From Actinomycetes bacterium (GTDB lineage Bacteria; Actinomycetota; Actinomycetes; Nanopelagicales; Nanopelagicaceae), in the NCBI GenBank assembly GCA_014190175.1, contig BJFZ01000019.1, positions 1-24,941 of the forward strand: a stretch of 24,941 bases of DNA, read 5' to 3'. A model generated the notes under the pieces. It was not told where the DNA came from and ran no database searches. It saw nothing but the letters and a program-made list of their open reading frames with translations. Below are positions 10,812 to 18,879 of the stretch, piece after piece. The number at the start of each line of letters is the position of its first letter. The stretch's first letter is position 1. The position numbers were made by a program, and so were the translations under genes.

Positions 10812-10841
10812 AGGCTACGGCTATGCGTAAGAGCAGGTCAA
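10812..10841 (-). promoter_or_regulatory. Possible rpsA promoter
   Basis: On the minus strand TTGACC (10841..10836, 5 of 6 to TTGACA) is followed after 18 bp by TAGCCT (10817..10812, TANNNT). It lies in the polA-rpsA gap about 45 bp upstream of the proposed TTG start, leaving a leader with a CGGAG site. The -10 is poor, so the exact site is uncertain; a promoter somewhere in this gap is likely. Confidence 0.35.
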
Positions 10842-10895
10842 TTTCACGATAATTCGCTTGAAAACCCCGCTCAAAAGCCCTATTCGTCGATCTAA

Positions 10896-13583
10896 TTAAT
10901 GTGCGGCCAACTCCCAATTAGCGCCTAACCCAATATTCACAGCCAAAGGAGCATTGAGTGCAAAGGCTGCCCCCATCTGAGTGCGAACAATTCCAGAAAG
11001 CGCATCGGCCTCACCTTTAGCAACTTCCAAAACCAGTTCATCATGAACCTGCAGCAAAATTCGAGATTTCAATTTGGCTGCAGAGATTGCGTTTCCAACT
11101 TTCAACATCGCTAATTTCATAATGTCTGCAGCAGAGCCCTGAATAGGTGCGTTAAGTGCCATCCGCTCTGCAATATCTCTTCGGGTTTTAACATCACTTT
11201 GCAAATCAGGCAGATAGCGTCTGCGTCCCAAAATCGTTTCGGTATATCCAACTTTGCGTGCCTCAATTACAACATCTGCTAAATAATCACGGATGCCACC
11301 AAACCGTTCAAAGTATTTATTCATTAATTCTTGCGCCGCTATTGGTGAGATTCCAAGTTGTTGCGATAACCCAAATGCTGAAAGCCCATAAGCCAATCCA
11401 TAAGACATCGCTTTAATCGTGCGGCGCATCTCTGATGTAACTTCACTTGCTTTTACACCAAAAACTTCTGATCCAACGGTTGTGTGTAGATCTTCACCAG
11501 AAGTTAGAGCAGCAAGTAGGGCCTCATCCTTTGAAAGATGAGCCATGATGCGCATTTCAATCTGACTGTAATCTGCAGTCATCAACTCTTCGAAACCTTT
11601 CCCAGCGATAAAACAACTTCTAATTAGTCGTCCTTCCTCACTCCTGATTGGAATATTTTGCAGATTTGGTTCCGTCGAAGAAAGTCTTCCTGTGGAAGTA
11701 ACCATCTGTTGGAAAGTGGTGTGTATTCGGCCATCTGCAGCGGTTGCACGGATTAATCCTTCGACCACGCTTTTTAATTTTAAAACATCTCGTGATCGCA
11801 AAATCTGATCGATAACTGGATGCTTTGTACTTTCTTGCAAGTGTTGCAAAGCTTCGGCATCTGTCGTGTATCCAGTTTTAATTTTCTTGCTTTTAGGCAG
11901 TTTGAGTTCATCAAATAAAACTTCTTGCAACTGCTTGGGCGATGAGAGATTAAATTCATGGCCCACTATTTTGTGTGCCTCTTTTGCTGCCTCGATACTG
12001 GCTTTAGCAAAGAAAGTTTCTAATCTAGAAATCTCTTTCGTGTCAACAGCGATTCCGATCCGTTCCATATTTGCTAAAGCAATTGCAGTCGGCACTTCAA
12101 GTTCAGTTGCCAATTTAGTTGCTTGGGCTTGATCTGCTTTTTGTAAAAGAAGTGGGTAGAGCTCCAAGATTGCTTGTGCCTGCATTTGCAACGCTCTTTT
12201 ATCTATCTCTGGATTTGGTGCAGCAAAATCCAACTCCATTGGTAATTCCTCACCAATTTCAAAAGATTGACCAGCAATCTCCTTCCCAAGCAAAACCCCA
12301 ACCACTTCACTCAATTCAGGAGTTCTGGCTCCGGGGTTAATCAAATACGCAAGAAGTGCTAAATCAATACACTCCCCTGAAATTCCATCCACTATCCGTT
12401 TAGCCAAAGGTTTTAAATCAAAAAATATTTTTCGATATTTTTCGTTCTGTAACCAAGCTGCGGCGATTTCATGCTTTAGAAAAAAGTTCTTCTCGCCACC
12501 CTGAGATACCAAGATTTCAAATTGCTGATCACCTTGCAGCGAGTAAGCAACTGCACTCAATTGAGAGTTATCGATTAAATTTAAATCTTTAGCATTTTCA
12601 ATAATTGCTATTTTTATATCTTCTTTACTTTTGTCACTTTTGAGAGTCGGTGCACTATTTGATTCCCTAGAATTATCCATTTTGTTTATTCGTTCTTTTA
12701 GCGCGCGAAACTCAAGTCGATCAAAGATCTGTCGCAGTTCTTTGAAATTCATATCAGCAACTTCTAAATCTTCAATTTTTGATTCGATTTCAACATCTCT
12801 AATCAGGTGAGTTAATTCATGATTTAATTTCACTTGCTCAATTCCGGATCGCAAAGAGTCGCCAACTTTTCCACTTATTTCATCTACTTTTTTAAGCAGA
12901 GTTTCAAGCGAGCCGTATTCTGCAATCCATTTAGTGGCAGTCTTTTCACCAACTCCCGCAAGGGATGGAAGATTGTCACTTGGATCTCCACGCAGTGCTG
13001 CAAAATCTGGATACTGTTCAGGAGTTAAACCATATTTTTCAAAGACAGCTTCAGGAGTCATTCTGGCTAATTCGCTAACACCCTTTTTTGGATATAGAAC
13101 TGTGATGTGCTCTGTCACCAGTTGAAATGTGTCACGATCTCCCGAACAAATTTCTACTTCAAATTTTTTTGCTACAGCATTAGTTGCTAAAGTCGCAATC
13201 AGGTCATCGGCTTCAAAACCTTCTTTCTGAATTCTTTTAATCCCCAATGCGTCAACAACAGCAAAAATTTCCGGCATCTGAGATCTAAACTCATCTGGAG
13301 TTTTCGCGCGGTTCGCTTTGTACTCTGGAAAACGTTCTGAACGAAATGTTTTTCGCGATACATCAAATGCAACTGCGATGTGAGTTGGTTCAACATCTCG
13401 CAATAAGTTGAGCAACATTGTGGTGAAGCCATATGCAGCATTTGTTGGAAACCCAGTTGAAGTTTTGAAGTTTTCTACCGGCAAAGCGTGAAATGCCCGA
13501 TATGCCATTGAATGGCCATCAAGCAACAGCAGCCGCCGCTCACTTGGTGGGCTCGGTGGATTCGGTGAATTCGATTTCCCCAT
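10896..13583 (-). CDS. polA: DNA polymerase I (PolA) with degenerate 3'-5' exonuclease domain
   Basis: 895 residues. Pol I removes primers and fills repair gaps, including those left by UvrABC. A Pro/Ser-rich tail (1-17) precedes the 5'-3' nuclease (about 18-300; LLLLDGHSMAYRA, EADDL at 124-128, CSGDRD near 146-151). The middle domain (about 320-500) has lost proofreading motifs: exo I D-x-E is replaced by IDNSQ near 337-341 and the exo III Y-x3-D is absent, as is usual in actinobacterial Pol I. The polymerase domain has motif A DYSQIEMR (D671), motif B RRTIKAMSYG (720-729) and motif C QVHDELVLEV. Tyr728 is at the sugar-selector position (Phe762 in E. coli). ATG at 13583 has no ribosome-binding site but TAGGAT 6 bp upstream. 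It is divergent from the thioesterase. Confidence 0.97.
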   Translation of the reverse strand: MGKSNSPNPPSPPSERRLLLLDGHSMAYRAFHALPVENFKTSTGFPTNAAYGFTTMLLNLLRDVEPTHIAVAFDVSRKTFRSERFPEYKANRAKTPDEFRSQMPEIFAVVDALGIKRIQKEGFEADDLIATLATNAVAKKFEVEICSGDRDTFQLVTEHITVLYPKKGVSELARMTPEAVFEKYGLTPEQYPDFAALRGDPSDNLPSLAGVGEKTATKWIAEYGSLETLLKKVDEISGKVGDSLRSGIEQVKLNHELTHLIRDVEIESKIEDLEVADMNFKELRQIFDRLEFRALKERINKMDNSRESNSAPTLKSDKSKEDIKIAIIENAKDLNLIDNSQLSAVAYSLQGDQQFEILVSQGGEKNFFLKHEIAAAWLQNEKYRKIFFDLKPLAKRIVDGISGECIDLALLAYLINPGARTPELSEVVGVLLGKEIAGQSFEIGEELPMELDFAAPNPEIDKRALQMQAQAILELYPLLLQKADQAQATKLATELEVPTAIALANMERIGIAVDTKEISRLETFFAKASIEAAKEAHKIVGHEFNLSSPKQLQEVLFDELKLPKSKKIKTGYTTDAEALQHLQESTKHPVIDQILRSRDVLKLKSVVEGLIRATAADGRIHTTFQQMVTSTGRLSSTEPNLQNIPIRSEEGRLIRSCFIAGKGFEELMTADYSQIEMRIMAHLSKDEALLAALTSGEDLHTTVGSEVFGVKASEVTSEMRRTIKAMSYGLAYGLSAFGLSQQLGISPIAAQELMNKYFERFGGIRDYLADVVIEARKVGYTETILGRRRYLPDLQSDVKTRRDIAERMALNAPIQGSAADIMKLAMLKVGNAISAAKLKSRILLQVHDELVLEVAKGEADALSGIVRTQMGAAFALNAPLAVNIGLGANWELAAH

Positions 13584-13589
13584 ATCTGG

Positions 13590-13618
13590 ATCCTAGGTTG
13601 AGCGCGTAGGATTGGCAG
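13590..13618 (-). promoter_or_regulatory. polA leaderless promoter
   Basis: Minus strand: CTGCCA (13618..13613, 4 of 6 to TTGACA), a 17-bp spacer, TAGGAT (13595..13590, 4 of 6 to TATAAT), then 6 bp to the polA ATG at 13583. The geometry predicts a transcript starting at or next to the ATG. The -35 overlaps the 6-bp spacer of the opposite promoter. Confidence 0.5.
13607..13612 (+). promoter_or_regulatory. -10 hexamer for a leaderless thioesterase transcript
   Basis: Plus-strand TAGGAT lies exactly 6 bp before the ATG at 13619 and mirrors the polA -10 (ATCCTA at 13590-13595), so the two form an inverted repeat around an 11-bp centre. No good -35 is seen at 16-18 bp. Confidence 0.45.
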
Positions 13619-14095
13619 ATGAGCGCACTTAACAAAGATAATAAATTGAGCGATGAAAATTTGGCGGCCTTAAATGAGCGGGGTCGCGGAGCCTTAGATC
13701 AAAAAATGGGAATTGAGATTATCGAGGCCTCCCCGCAAAAAATGGTTGGCACTATGCCGGTCAGTGGAAATACCCAACCCTTTGGGCTGTTGCATGGTGG
13801 CGCCAATGTGGTCCTGGCCGAAAGCTTGGGATCAATTGGCGCTCACCTACATGCCGGCCTTGATCGCCGCATTGTTGGAATCGAAGTAAGTGCGACCCAT
13901 CATCGTGCCGCCAAAAGCGGAATTGTTACCGGGGTCGCCACCGCATTATCTCTAGGCCGGACTTTGGCTAGTTATGAAGTTGTAATCACCGATGAAGAAG
14001 GTGTGCGCACCTGTACTGCCAGGATCACCTGCTTGATTTTGCTTGATACCAAAGCTGAAAAGCCCGAAAAGCCAAACCAGAAAAACAGGAATTAA
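13619..14095 (+). CDS. PaaI-type hotdog-fold acyl-CoA thioesterase
   Basis: 158 residues. The hotdog-fold PaaI/YbgC-like family hydrolyses acyl- or aryl-CoA thioesters. The central helix region reads QPFGLLHGGANVVLAES (about 53-69), the typical HGG catalytic/CoA loop, followed by GIEVSATHHRAAKSG and the strand EGVRTCTARITCLIL. The C-terminus is a short Lys/Pro/Glu tail. The substrate cannot be told from sequence; menaquinone-pathway DHNA-CoA thioesterases and phenylacetyl-CoA thioesterases share this motif. ATG at 13619 is chosen for the TAGGAT-N6 context; no Shine-Dalgarno is present. It diverges from polA and lies 65 bp before livH. A neighbour of polA in this orientation is common in actinobacteria. 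Confidence 0.88.
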   Translation: MSALNKDNKLSDENLAALNERGRGALDQKMGIEIIEASPQKMVGTMPVSGNTQPFGLLHGGANVVLAESLGSIGAHLHAGLDRRIVGIEVSATHHRAAKSGIVTGVATALSLGRTLASYEVVITDEEGVRTCTARITCLILLDTKAEKPEKPNQKNRN

Positions 14096-14160
14096 GCCAG
14101 ACTATTTTGGCCTTCTCTGTGTACGCTACCAATCAACTTAAGGGAAACGAGTTAATAAAA

Positions 14161-15453
14161 ATGAAGATAGGAAAGGCTAAATTGGTGCGCAAGATTGCAC
14201 TTGGATTGGCTGGCTTTTTCCTAATTAGCGGATTTTCAACTTTGGTAGCCGGTTCTGCTTTGGCCACCACTGAATCAACTCTTGCCGGCGAGATTAAAGA
14301 TTCAACTTCAACTCCATTACCAGGTGTGCGGATTGATGTGACCGGACCAAATGGTTTCGCAACTCAACTTACCTCAGATGCAATGGGTAAATGGCAAGTC
14401 AAAGTCACTTCGACTGGTATCTATGACGTAACTCTTGATCAGGCATCGCTGCCAAGTGGGCAAGCGTTAACTGATGTAACAAAAGCAACCCGTAAAATAA
14501 ATGTATTAATGCTCGGCACTACTCTCACGGTTTTATTCCCGATCGGACCAGGCGCTGAAAAAACTTCGATCCTTGATCAATCAGCGCAATTACTCGCCGA
14601 CGGATTGATTCTTGGCATAATTATTGCTTTGGCTGCACTTGGCTTAAGTCTAGTATTTGGTACAACTGGCTTAACAAATTTTGCACATGGTGAACTTTTA
14701 ACACTTGGCGGATTACTTACATATTTCTTTAGCGCAATTGTGGGATTGCCGGTTTTTGCCGCAATTCCAGTTGCTGTTGCTCTGTCTGCATTTATAGGCG
14801 GATACTTACAAGATCGTTTGCTCTGGAAACCTTTGCGAAAACGGGGCACTGGCTTGATCGCCATGCTCGTAGTCTCAATTGGATTTGCAATTTTTGTCAG
14901 ATATGTTTTCCTTTTTATATTTAGTGGAGACACCAGGCAGTTGCCGCAATTTGCCGGACAGGCAGGGCTAGAAATAGGGCTAGTCAGCGTTACCCCCAAA
15001 GCAATCATGAGTACATCGGTCGGATTACTTTTGTTAATTGGTGCCACTCTTTGGTTGTTGCGCAGCAAAATGGGCAAAGCCAGTCGCGCAGTTGCCGATA
15101 ATCCAGCGCTTGCTGCTGCATCTGGAATCGAAGTTGAAGCAGTAATTAGATCTGTTTGGATTATGGGAGCATTCTTGGCGGCTTTCGCCGGAATCATGGT
15201 CACTTTGAATCAGGGTGTGAGTTTCTTAATGGGCCAAGATATGTTGTTGCTGATTTTTGCAGCAGTAACTCTTGGTGGTTTAGGAACAGCCTATGGAGCA
15301 TTAGTTGGCTCCTTGGTAATCGGTGTATTGATTCAGCTTTCGACTTTAATTATTCCAACAGAACTTAAATACGTTGGAGCATTATTTATTTTGATCATAA
15401 TTTTATTAGTTCGTCCACAAGGCATTCTCGGCCGGAAAGAGCGGGTTGGCTAA
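14161..15453 (+). CDS. livH: Branched-chain amino acid ABC permease LivH with N-terminal secreted beta-domain
   Basis: 430 residues from ATG 14161, about 130 more than ordinary LivH. Residues 1-35 look like a signal peptide or anchor (KIGKAKLVRK, a hydrophobic run, then GSALA). Residues about 36-115 resemble a carboxypeptidase-regulatory/CnaB-like beta-sandwich: LAGEIKDSTSTPLPGVRIDV, a TSDAMGKWQVKV strand pair and GIYDVTLD. After a hydrophobic stretch the LivH permease begins (LADGLILGIIIALAALGLSL, then FGTTGLTNFAHGELLTLGG) with many membrane segments and a C-terminal LVRPQGILGRKERVG. The upstream frame opens at TTG 14107, but the signal-like sequence starts at 14161; the ribosome-binding site is weak (AAGGG about 16 bp away). 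The stop overlaps livM by 1 bp. Substrates may be amino acids, urea or short amides. Confidence 0.9.
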   Translation: MKIGKAKLVRKIALGLAGFFLISGFSTLVAGSALATTESTLAGEIKDSTSTPLPGVRIDVTGPNGFATQLTSDAMGKWQVKVTSTGIYDVTLDQASLPSGQALTDVTKATRKINVLMLGTTLTVLFPIGPGAEKTSILDQSAQLLADGLILGIIIALAALGLSLVFGTTGLTNFAHGELLTLGGLLTYFFSAIVGLPVFAAIPVAVALSAFIGGYLQDRLLWKPLRKRGTGLIAMLVVSIGFAIFVRYVFLFIFSGDTRQLPQFAGQAGLEIGLVSVTPKAIMSTSVGLLLLIGATLWLLRSKMGKASRAVADNPALAAASGIEVEAVIRSVWIMGAFLAAFAGIMVTLNQGVSFLMGQDMLLLIFAAVTLGGLGTAYGALVGSLVIGVLIQLSTLIIPTELKYVGALFILIIILLVRPQGILGRKERVG

Positions 15454-16448
15454 TGGATTTTATATTCATTGCGCAACAATCATTTAGTGCGGCATTAGGA
15501 GTTAACACAATAATTTTTGCACTTGCGGCTATTGGTTTAAATATGCATTTTGGATATACCGGCTTGCTTAACTTTGGCCAAGCTGGATTTTTGGCCGTCG
15601 GCGCTTATAGCGTTGCCACTCTTGTAGTCTCTTTTAATTTTCCACTTTGGGCTGCTCTATTAGCTGGGGTATTTAACTCGATAATTCTTGCTCTACTACT
15701 TGGTTTGCCAACTTTAAGATTGCGTGCGGATTATTTAGCGATTGTCACCATTGCCGCTGCTGAAATTATTAGGCAGATTGCGCGCTCGGCTACCTTCAAC
15801 AAACATCTCGGTGGTTCAGATGGAATTACTGGAAAGTTTGGAAAAGATTTCTTTGATCTGAATCCATTTAAAGATGGATTAAATACTCCATTCCTGCGTT
15901 ATAACGGCAATGATCTATGGGTTGTAGTAACAGGCTGGGCTTTAGTAATCGTAGTTCTTTTTGTGATGTGGCTGCTAGTTCGCTCCCCTTGGGGACGCGT
16001 ACTGAAAGCTATCCGCGAAGATGAAGAAGCAGTTCGCTCTCTAGGTAAAAATGTTTACTTATACAAAATGCAATCTCTGATTATTGGTGGAATTGTCGGC
16101 TCCTTTGCAGGCTTTGTTTATGCGCTCTCTCGTCAATCGGTTCAGCCTGACAATTACGGAACCGCACTCACCTTCTTTGCTTATACCGTCTTAATTCTTG
16201 GCGGAGCAGCGCGCGTCTTTGCACCAATAGCCGGCTCAATTATTTTTTGGTTTTTACTCGTCTTTATTGAACAGATGTTGCGCCAAGCGGTTGGTGCTGG
16301 GTACATCCCTGAATGGCTCATTGGAGTTAATCAAGTAGGACAGATTCGCTTTATGTTAGTTGGTCTTGGATTGATGATGTTAATGATCTTTAGACCACAA
16401 GGAATTTTTGGTGACCGGAAGGAGTTGGCTCTAGATGCCCGCGCCTAG
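15453..16448 (+). CDS. livM: Branched-chain amino acid ABC permease LivM
   Basis: 331 residues, multi-spanning. LivM pairs with LivH to form the membrane channel of a high-affinity amino acid importer. Family features include GLNMHFGYTGLLNFGQAGFLAVGAY split over the first membrane segments, GLPTLRLRADYLAIVTIAAAEI, the cytoplasmic coupling region SPWGRVLKAIREDEEAVRSLGKN, which docks on the ATPases, and a C-terminal FRPQGIFGDRKEL. The ATG at 15453 overlaps the livH TAA (TAATG), so the two are translationally coupled. The end overlaps livG by 14 bp. The subfamily also includes urea (UrtC) and amide transporters, so leucine-type substrate is inferred. Confidence 0.93.
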   Translation: MDFIFIAQQSFSAALGVNTIIFALAAIGLNMHFGYTGLLNFGQAGFLAVGAYSVATLVVSFNFPLWAALLAGVFNSIILALLLGLPTLRLRADYLAIVTIAAAEIIRQIARSATFNKHLGGSDGITGKFGKDFFDLNPFKDGLNTPFLRYNGNDLWVVVTGWALVIVVLFVMWLLVRSPWGRVLKAIREDEEAVRSLGKNVYLYKMQSLIIGGIVGSFAGFVYALSRQSVQPDNYGTALTFFAYTVLILGGAARVFAPIAGSIIFWFLLVFIEQMLRQAVGAGYIPEWLIGVNQVGQIRFMLVGLGLMMLMIFRPQGIFGDRKELALDARA

Positions 16449-17310
16449 TCAAAATACTTCACGTCGCGATATTGCTTTAGCTGCTCTTGCTGGAATTACC
16501 CCGACCCCTGGAGTAAGCAAACCTGATCCAATAATTGTTGCTGACCATGTTGTGCGTAAATTTGGCGGCTTAACTGCGGTAAATGTTAGTCACCTTGAAA
16601 TTCAAAGAGGTGCGATCACTGCACTGATTGGTCCTAATGGTGCTGGAAAAACAACTTTCTTTAATCTATTGACTGGCTTTGACCAAGTTGATGAAGGTTC
16701 ATGGAGTTTTAATGGAGTAAAGATCTCGGGAACTCCCCCTCATAAAGTTGCACGAATGGGGATGGTCCGTACTTTTCAATTAACTAAAGCCCTTTACCGT
16801 TTAACCGTGATTGACAATATGCGTCTAGCGGCGACAAAACAAAAAGGTGAATCAATTTTGCGGGCAGCACTTCCATTTCTCTGGAATGCCCAGGAGAAAG
16901 CGGCAACTGCAAGAAGTGAAGAGTTGCTAACTAGATTTAAATTGATCGACAAGCGCGATGACTTTGCCGCTGCCCTCTCTGGTGGTCAACGCAAACTTCT
17001 CGAGATGGCCAGAGCGTTAATGGTTGAACCAGAGTTGGTGATGCTTGATGAACCAATGGCAGGTGTTAACCCTGCTCTTAAGCAATCACTTCTTGGTCAT
17101 ATTAAGGATTTACGCGAAGAAGGAATGACAGTTTTATTTGTTGAGCACGACATGGATATGGTGCGAGATATCAGCGACTGGGTAATTGTTATGGCTCAAG
17201 GTGTAATTGTTGCTGAAGGTCCACCAAATATCGTTATGCGCGACAAAGCCGTCATTGACGCATACCTTGGCGCACATCATGATTCCACTCTTGAACAGGA
17301 TCGAGGCTAG
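16435..17310 (+). CDS. livG: Branched-chain amino acid ABC transporter ATP-binding protein LivG
   Basis: 291 residues. One of two cytoplasmic ATPases that drive the Liv importer. Walker A GPNGAGKT is at 66-73, the Q-loop RTFQLTKAL near 112-120, the signature LSGGQRK at 181-187, Walker B LVMLDE at 201-206, and the H-loop FVEHDMDMV near 235. The LivG-specific insert between Walker A and signature is present. About 33 residues precede the ABC fold (polar, SQNTSRRDIALAALAGITP), longer than in most LivG; the ATG at 16435 is still favoured by AAGGAG about 10 bp upstream. It overlaps livM by 14 bp and ends 4 bp before livF. Confidence 0.94.
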   Translation: MPAPSQNTSRRDIALAALAGITPTPGVSKPDPIIVADHVVRKFGGLTAVNVSHLEIQRGAITALIGPNGAGKTTFFNLLTGFDQVDEGSWSFNGVKISGTPPHKVARMGMVRTFQLTKALYRLTVIDNMRLAATKQKGESILRAALPFLWNAQEKAATARSEELLTRFKLIDKRDDFAAALSGGQRKLLEMARALMVEPELVMLDEPMAGVNPALKQSLLGHIKDLREEGMTVLFVEHDMDMVRDISDWVIVMAQGVIVAEGPPNIVMRDKAVIDAYLGAHHDSTLEQDRG

Positions 17311-17314
17311 CAAA

Positions 17315-18064
17315 ATGGAACCCACAAAATTAGCCGGTGATGATCTATTACTTGAAGCTGGCGGCATAATCGCTGGTTATCTTCCGGGGATAAATATTCT
17401 AAATGGCTGTGATCTTTATGCAAATGAAGGTGAATTGGTCGGCATCATTGGCCCAAATGGTGCTGGAAAATCAACTTTATTGAAGGCACTCTTCGGTCTA
17501 GTCAAAGTAAGAGATGGATTTGTTAAATTACGTGGAGAAGAGATTACAAATAAACGTGCCGATGAGTTAGTTAAAAAAGGAATCGGTTTTGTACCGCAGA
17601 CAAATAATGTTTTTCCATCCCTAACAATTGAAGAAAACCTGCAAATGGGGGCTTATCAAGCCGCTGATCAATTTAATGAACGGTTTGATTTCGTGACCTC
17701 TCTCTTTCCAACCCTTGGTGATCGTCGGAAACAAAGAGCTGGTTCCCTCTCTGGAGGCGAACGTCAGATGGTTGCTATGGGCCGGGCGTTAATGATGAAC
17801 CCATCAGTTCTGTTGTTAGATGAACCAAGTGCGGGCTTATCCCCGGCTTTACAAGATGAGGTATTTGTCAGAGTGCGCGAAATTAATCGCACTGGAGTAA
17901 CTGTAATTATGGTTGAGCAAAATGCCAGGCGCTGTCTGCAAATTGTTGATCGTGGATATGTCCTCGACCAAGGTAGAAATGCTTACACTGGCACTGGAAA
18001 ATCTCTGGCTAATGATCCGAAAGTAATTGAGTTGTACTTGGGAACTCTTGCGGCAAACGCTTAA
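17315..18064 (+). CDS. livF: Branched-chain amino acid ABC transporter ATP-binding protein LivF
   Basis: 249 residues. Second ATPase of the importer. Walker A GPNGAGKST is at 46-54, a Q-loop FVPQTNNVFPSLT at 92-104, signature LSGGERQ at 145-151, Walker B VLLLDEPSAG at 165-174, and VEQNARRCL, the LivF-type H-loop variant with Gln in place of His. The open frame continues upstream to 17207, but ATG 17315 is the likely start: it has CGAGG 8 bp upstream, lies 4 bp after livG, and gives the usual LivF length. It closes the livHMGF operon and converges on a methyltransferase gene with only 3 bp between stops; no terminator hairpin is seen there. Confidence 0.95.
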   Translation: MEPTKLAGDDLLLEAGGIIAGYLPGINILNGCDLYANEGELVGIIGPNGAGKSTLLKALFGLVKVRDGFVKLRGEEITNKRADELVKKGIGFVPQTNNVFPSLTIEENLQMGAYQAADQFNERFDFVTSLFPTLGDRRKQRAGSLSGGERQMVAMGRALMMNPSVLLLDEPSAGLSPALQDEVFVRVREINRTGVTVIMVEQNARRCLQIVDRGYVLDQGRNAYTGTGKSLANDPKVIELYLGTLAANA

Positions 18065-18067
18065 ATT

Positions 18068-18736
18068 TCACGCATTGCGTTTAAAAACTGCTAAATAAGC
18101 TGGGTGGATCGGCCAAATCTTGGTGAGAGATGCCGGGAAATGCGGCAAATACGAATCCCGCAAAGTTTCAAAGCCATTTGCTTCAAATAATTTACTAACT
18201 GTTTTCCCAGAAGGACGATAAATATGGGTGGGATCTGAATCATAAAGTTTTGCGTATTCCCATCGAGTCAACCAATTGCTAATTGTTGGCATATGCACCA
18301 AGACGATCGCTCCAGGTTTTGCCGCATTTTTTATTGATTCGATGCCAGCAACCGGATTACTAAGGTGTTCAATAATGTTAATCGCCAAAATCAAATCAAA
18401 TTTTTGCGCAAATGGATTTGGATCGTGCAGATCCCCTTGTTTAAAAAACCGCTCTGGTTTTCGTTTTGCGGCAACTTCTACAGCATGATGAGCAATATCC
18501 ACTCCGCATAAACTTTTCGCGCCCTCAAAGGCATCTAATAACCATCCATAACCACAGCCAACATCAAGAACATCTGAAGTTGTTAAGTTGTGATCACTGT
18601 ATTTTCTAAATGCATTAACCAGCATTTTGTCACGCCATTTATCAAAAATAGTTTGTTGTGGATCACCCTCTGCTGAAGTGGCGCCATAAAGTTGGGAAAA
18701 GTATTCATGACCAGCGTGTTCTTGGTTGTGCTCCAT
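18068..18736 (-). CDS. Class I SAM-dependent methyltransferase, substrate unknown
   Basis: 222 residues. A Rossmann-fold methyltransferase: SAM motif I VLDVGCGYG is at 56-64, the acidic loop GVDIAHHAV near 78-86, GDLHDPNPF follows, and FDLILAINIIEHLSNP is motif IV with the typical EHL. The C-terminal half contains YRPSGKTVSKLFEANGFE, as in the UbiG/Methyltransf_11-like group that act on small molecules or glycans. The target cannot be assigned. ATG at 18736 has GGAG 9 bp upstream. A TATACT hexamer (minus, 18786..18781) could be its -10. It sits alone between convergent livF and the livK terminator, so it is probably transcribed by itself. Confidence 0.85.
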   Translation of the reverse strand: MEHNQEHAGHEYFSQLYGATSAEGDPQQTIFDKWRDKMLVNAFRKYSDHNLTTSDVLDVGCGYGWLLDAFEGAKSLCGVDIAHHAVEVAAKRKPERFFKQGDLHDPNPFAQKFDLILAINIIEHLSNPVAGIESIKNAAKPGAIVLVHMPTISNWLTRWEYAKLYDSDPTHIYRPSGKTVSKLFEANGFETLRDSYLPHFPASLTKIWPIHPAYLAVFKRNA

Positions 18737-18804
18737 GAAGCTTTTCTCCGTTCTGTAAATTCAGATTAAGAATAAATATAAGTATAAATATCTGTCGTGG
18801 GAAT

Positions 18805-18840
18805 AAGAAAGAGCCCCACCGTTAAGCGGGGCTCTTTCTT
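18805..18840. terminator. Strong hairpin terminator after livK
   Basis: A perfect 13-bp inverted repeat: the left arm 18805-18817 (AAGAAAGAGCCCC), a 10-nt loop, and the right arm 18828-18840 (GGGGCTCTTTCTT). It has T-rich flanks in both directions. Read from livK it lies 40 bp past the stop codon with UUUCUU at the end, a classical intrinsic terminator. The structure is symmetrical and could also stop plus-strand read-through from livF, which ends 740 bp upstream. Confidence 0.9.
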
Positions 18841-18879
18841 GCACTTCACTTTAAAAGTAAAAGTGCCTGAACTTTGTTA

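Noticed and set aside
14107..14160. Longer livH N-terminus from TTG 14107
   Set aside because: It would put 18 polar residues before the signal-like segment and has no ribosome-binding site.
14577..15203. A 208-codon open frame on the minus strand inside livH
   Set aside because: It is antisense to a well-supported permease and its protein has no recognisable domain; it is a frame shadow.
17207..17314. Longer N-terminus for livF starting inside livG
   Set aside because: The 36 extra residues are the livG sequence in another frame; ATG 17315 has a proper ribosome-binding site and the normal length.
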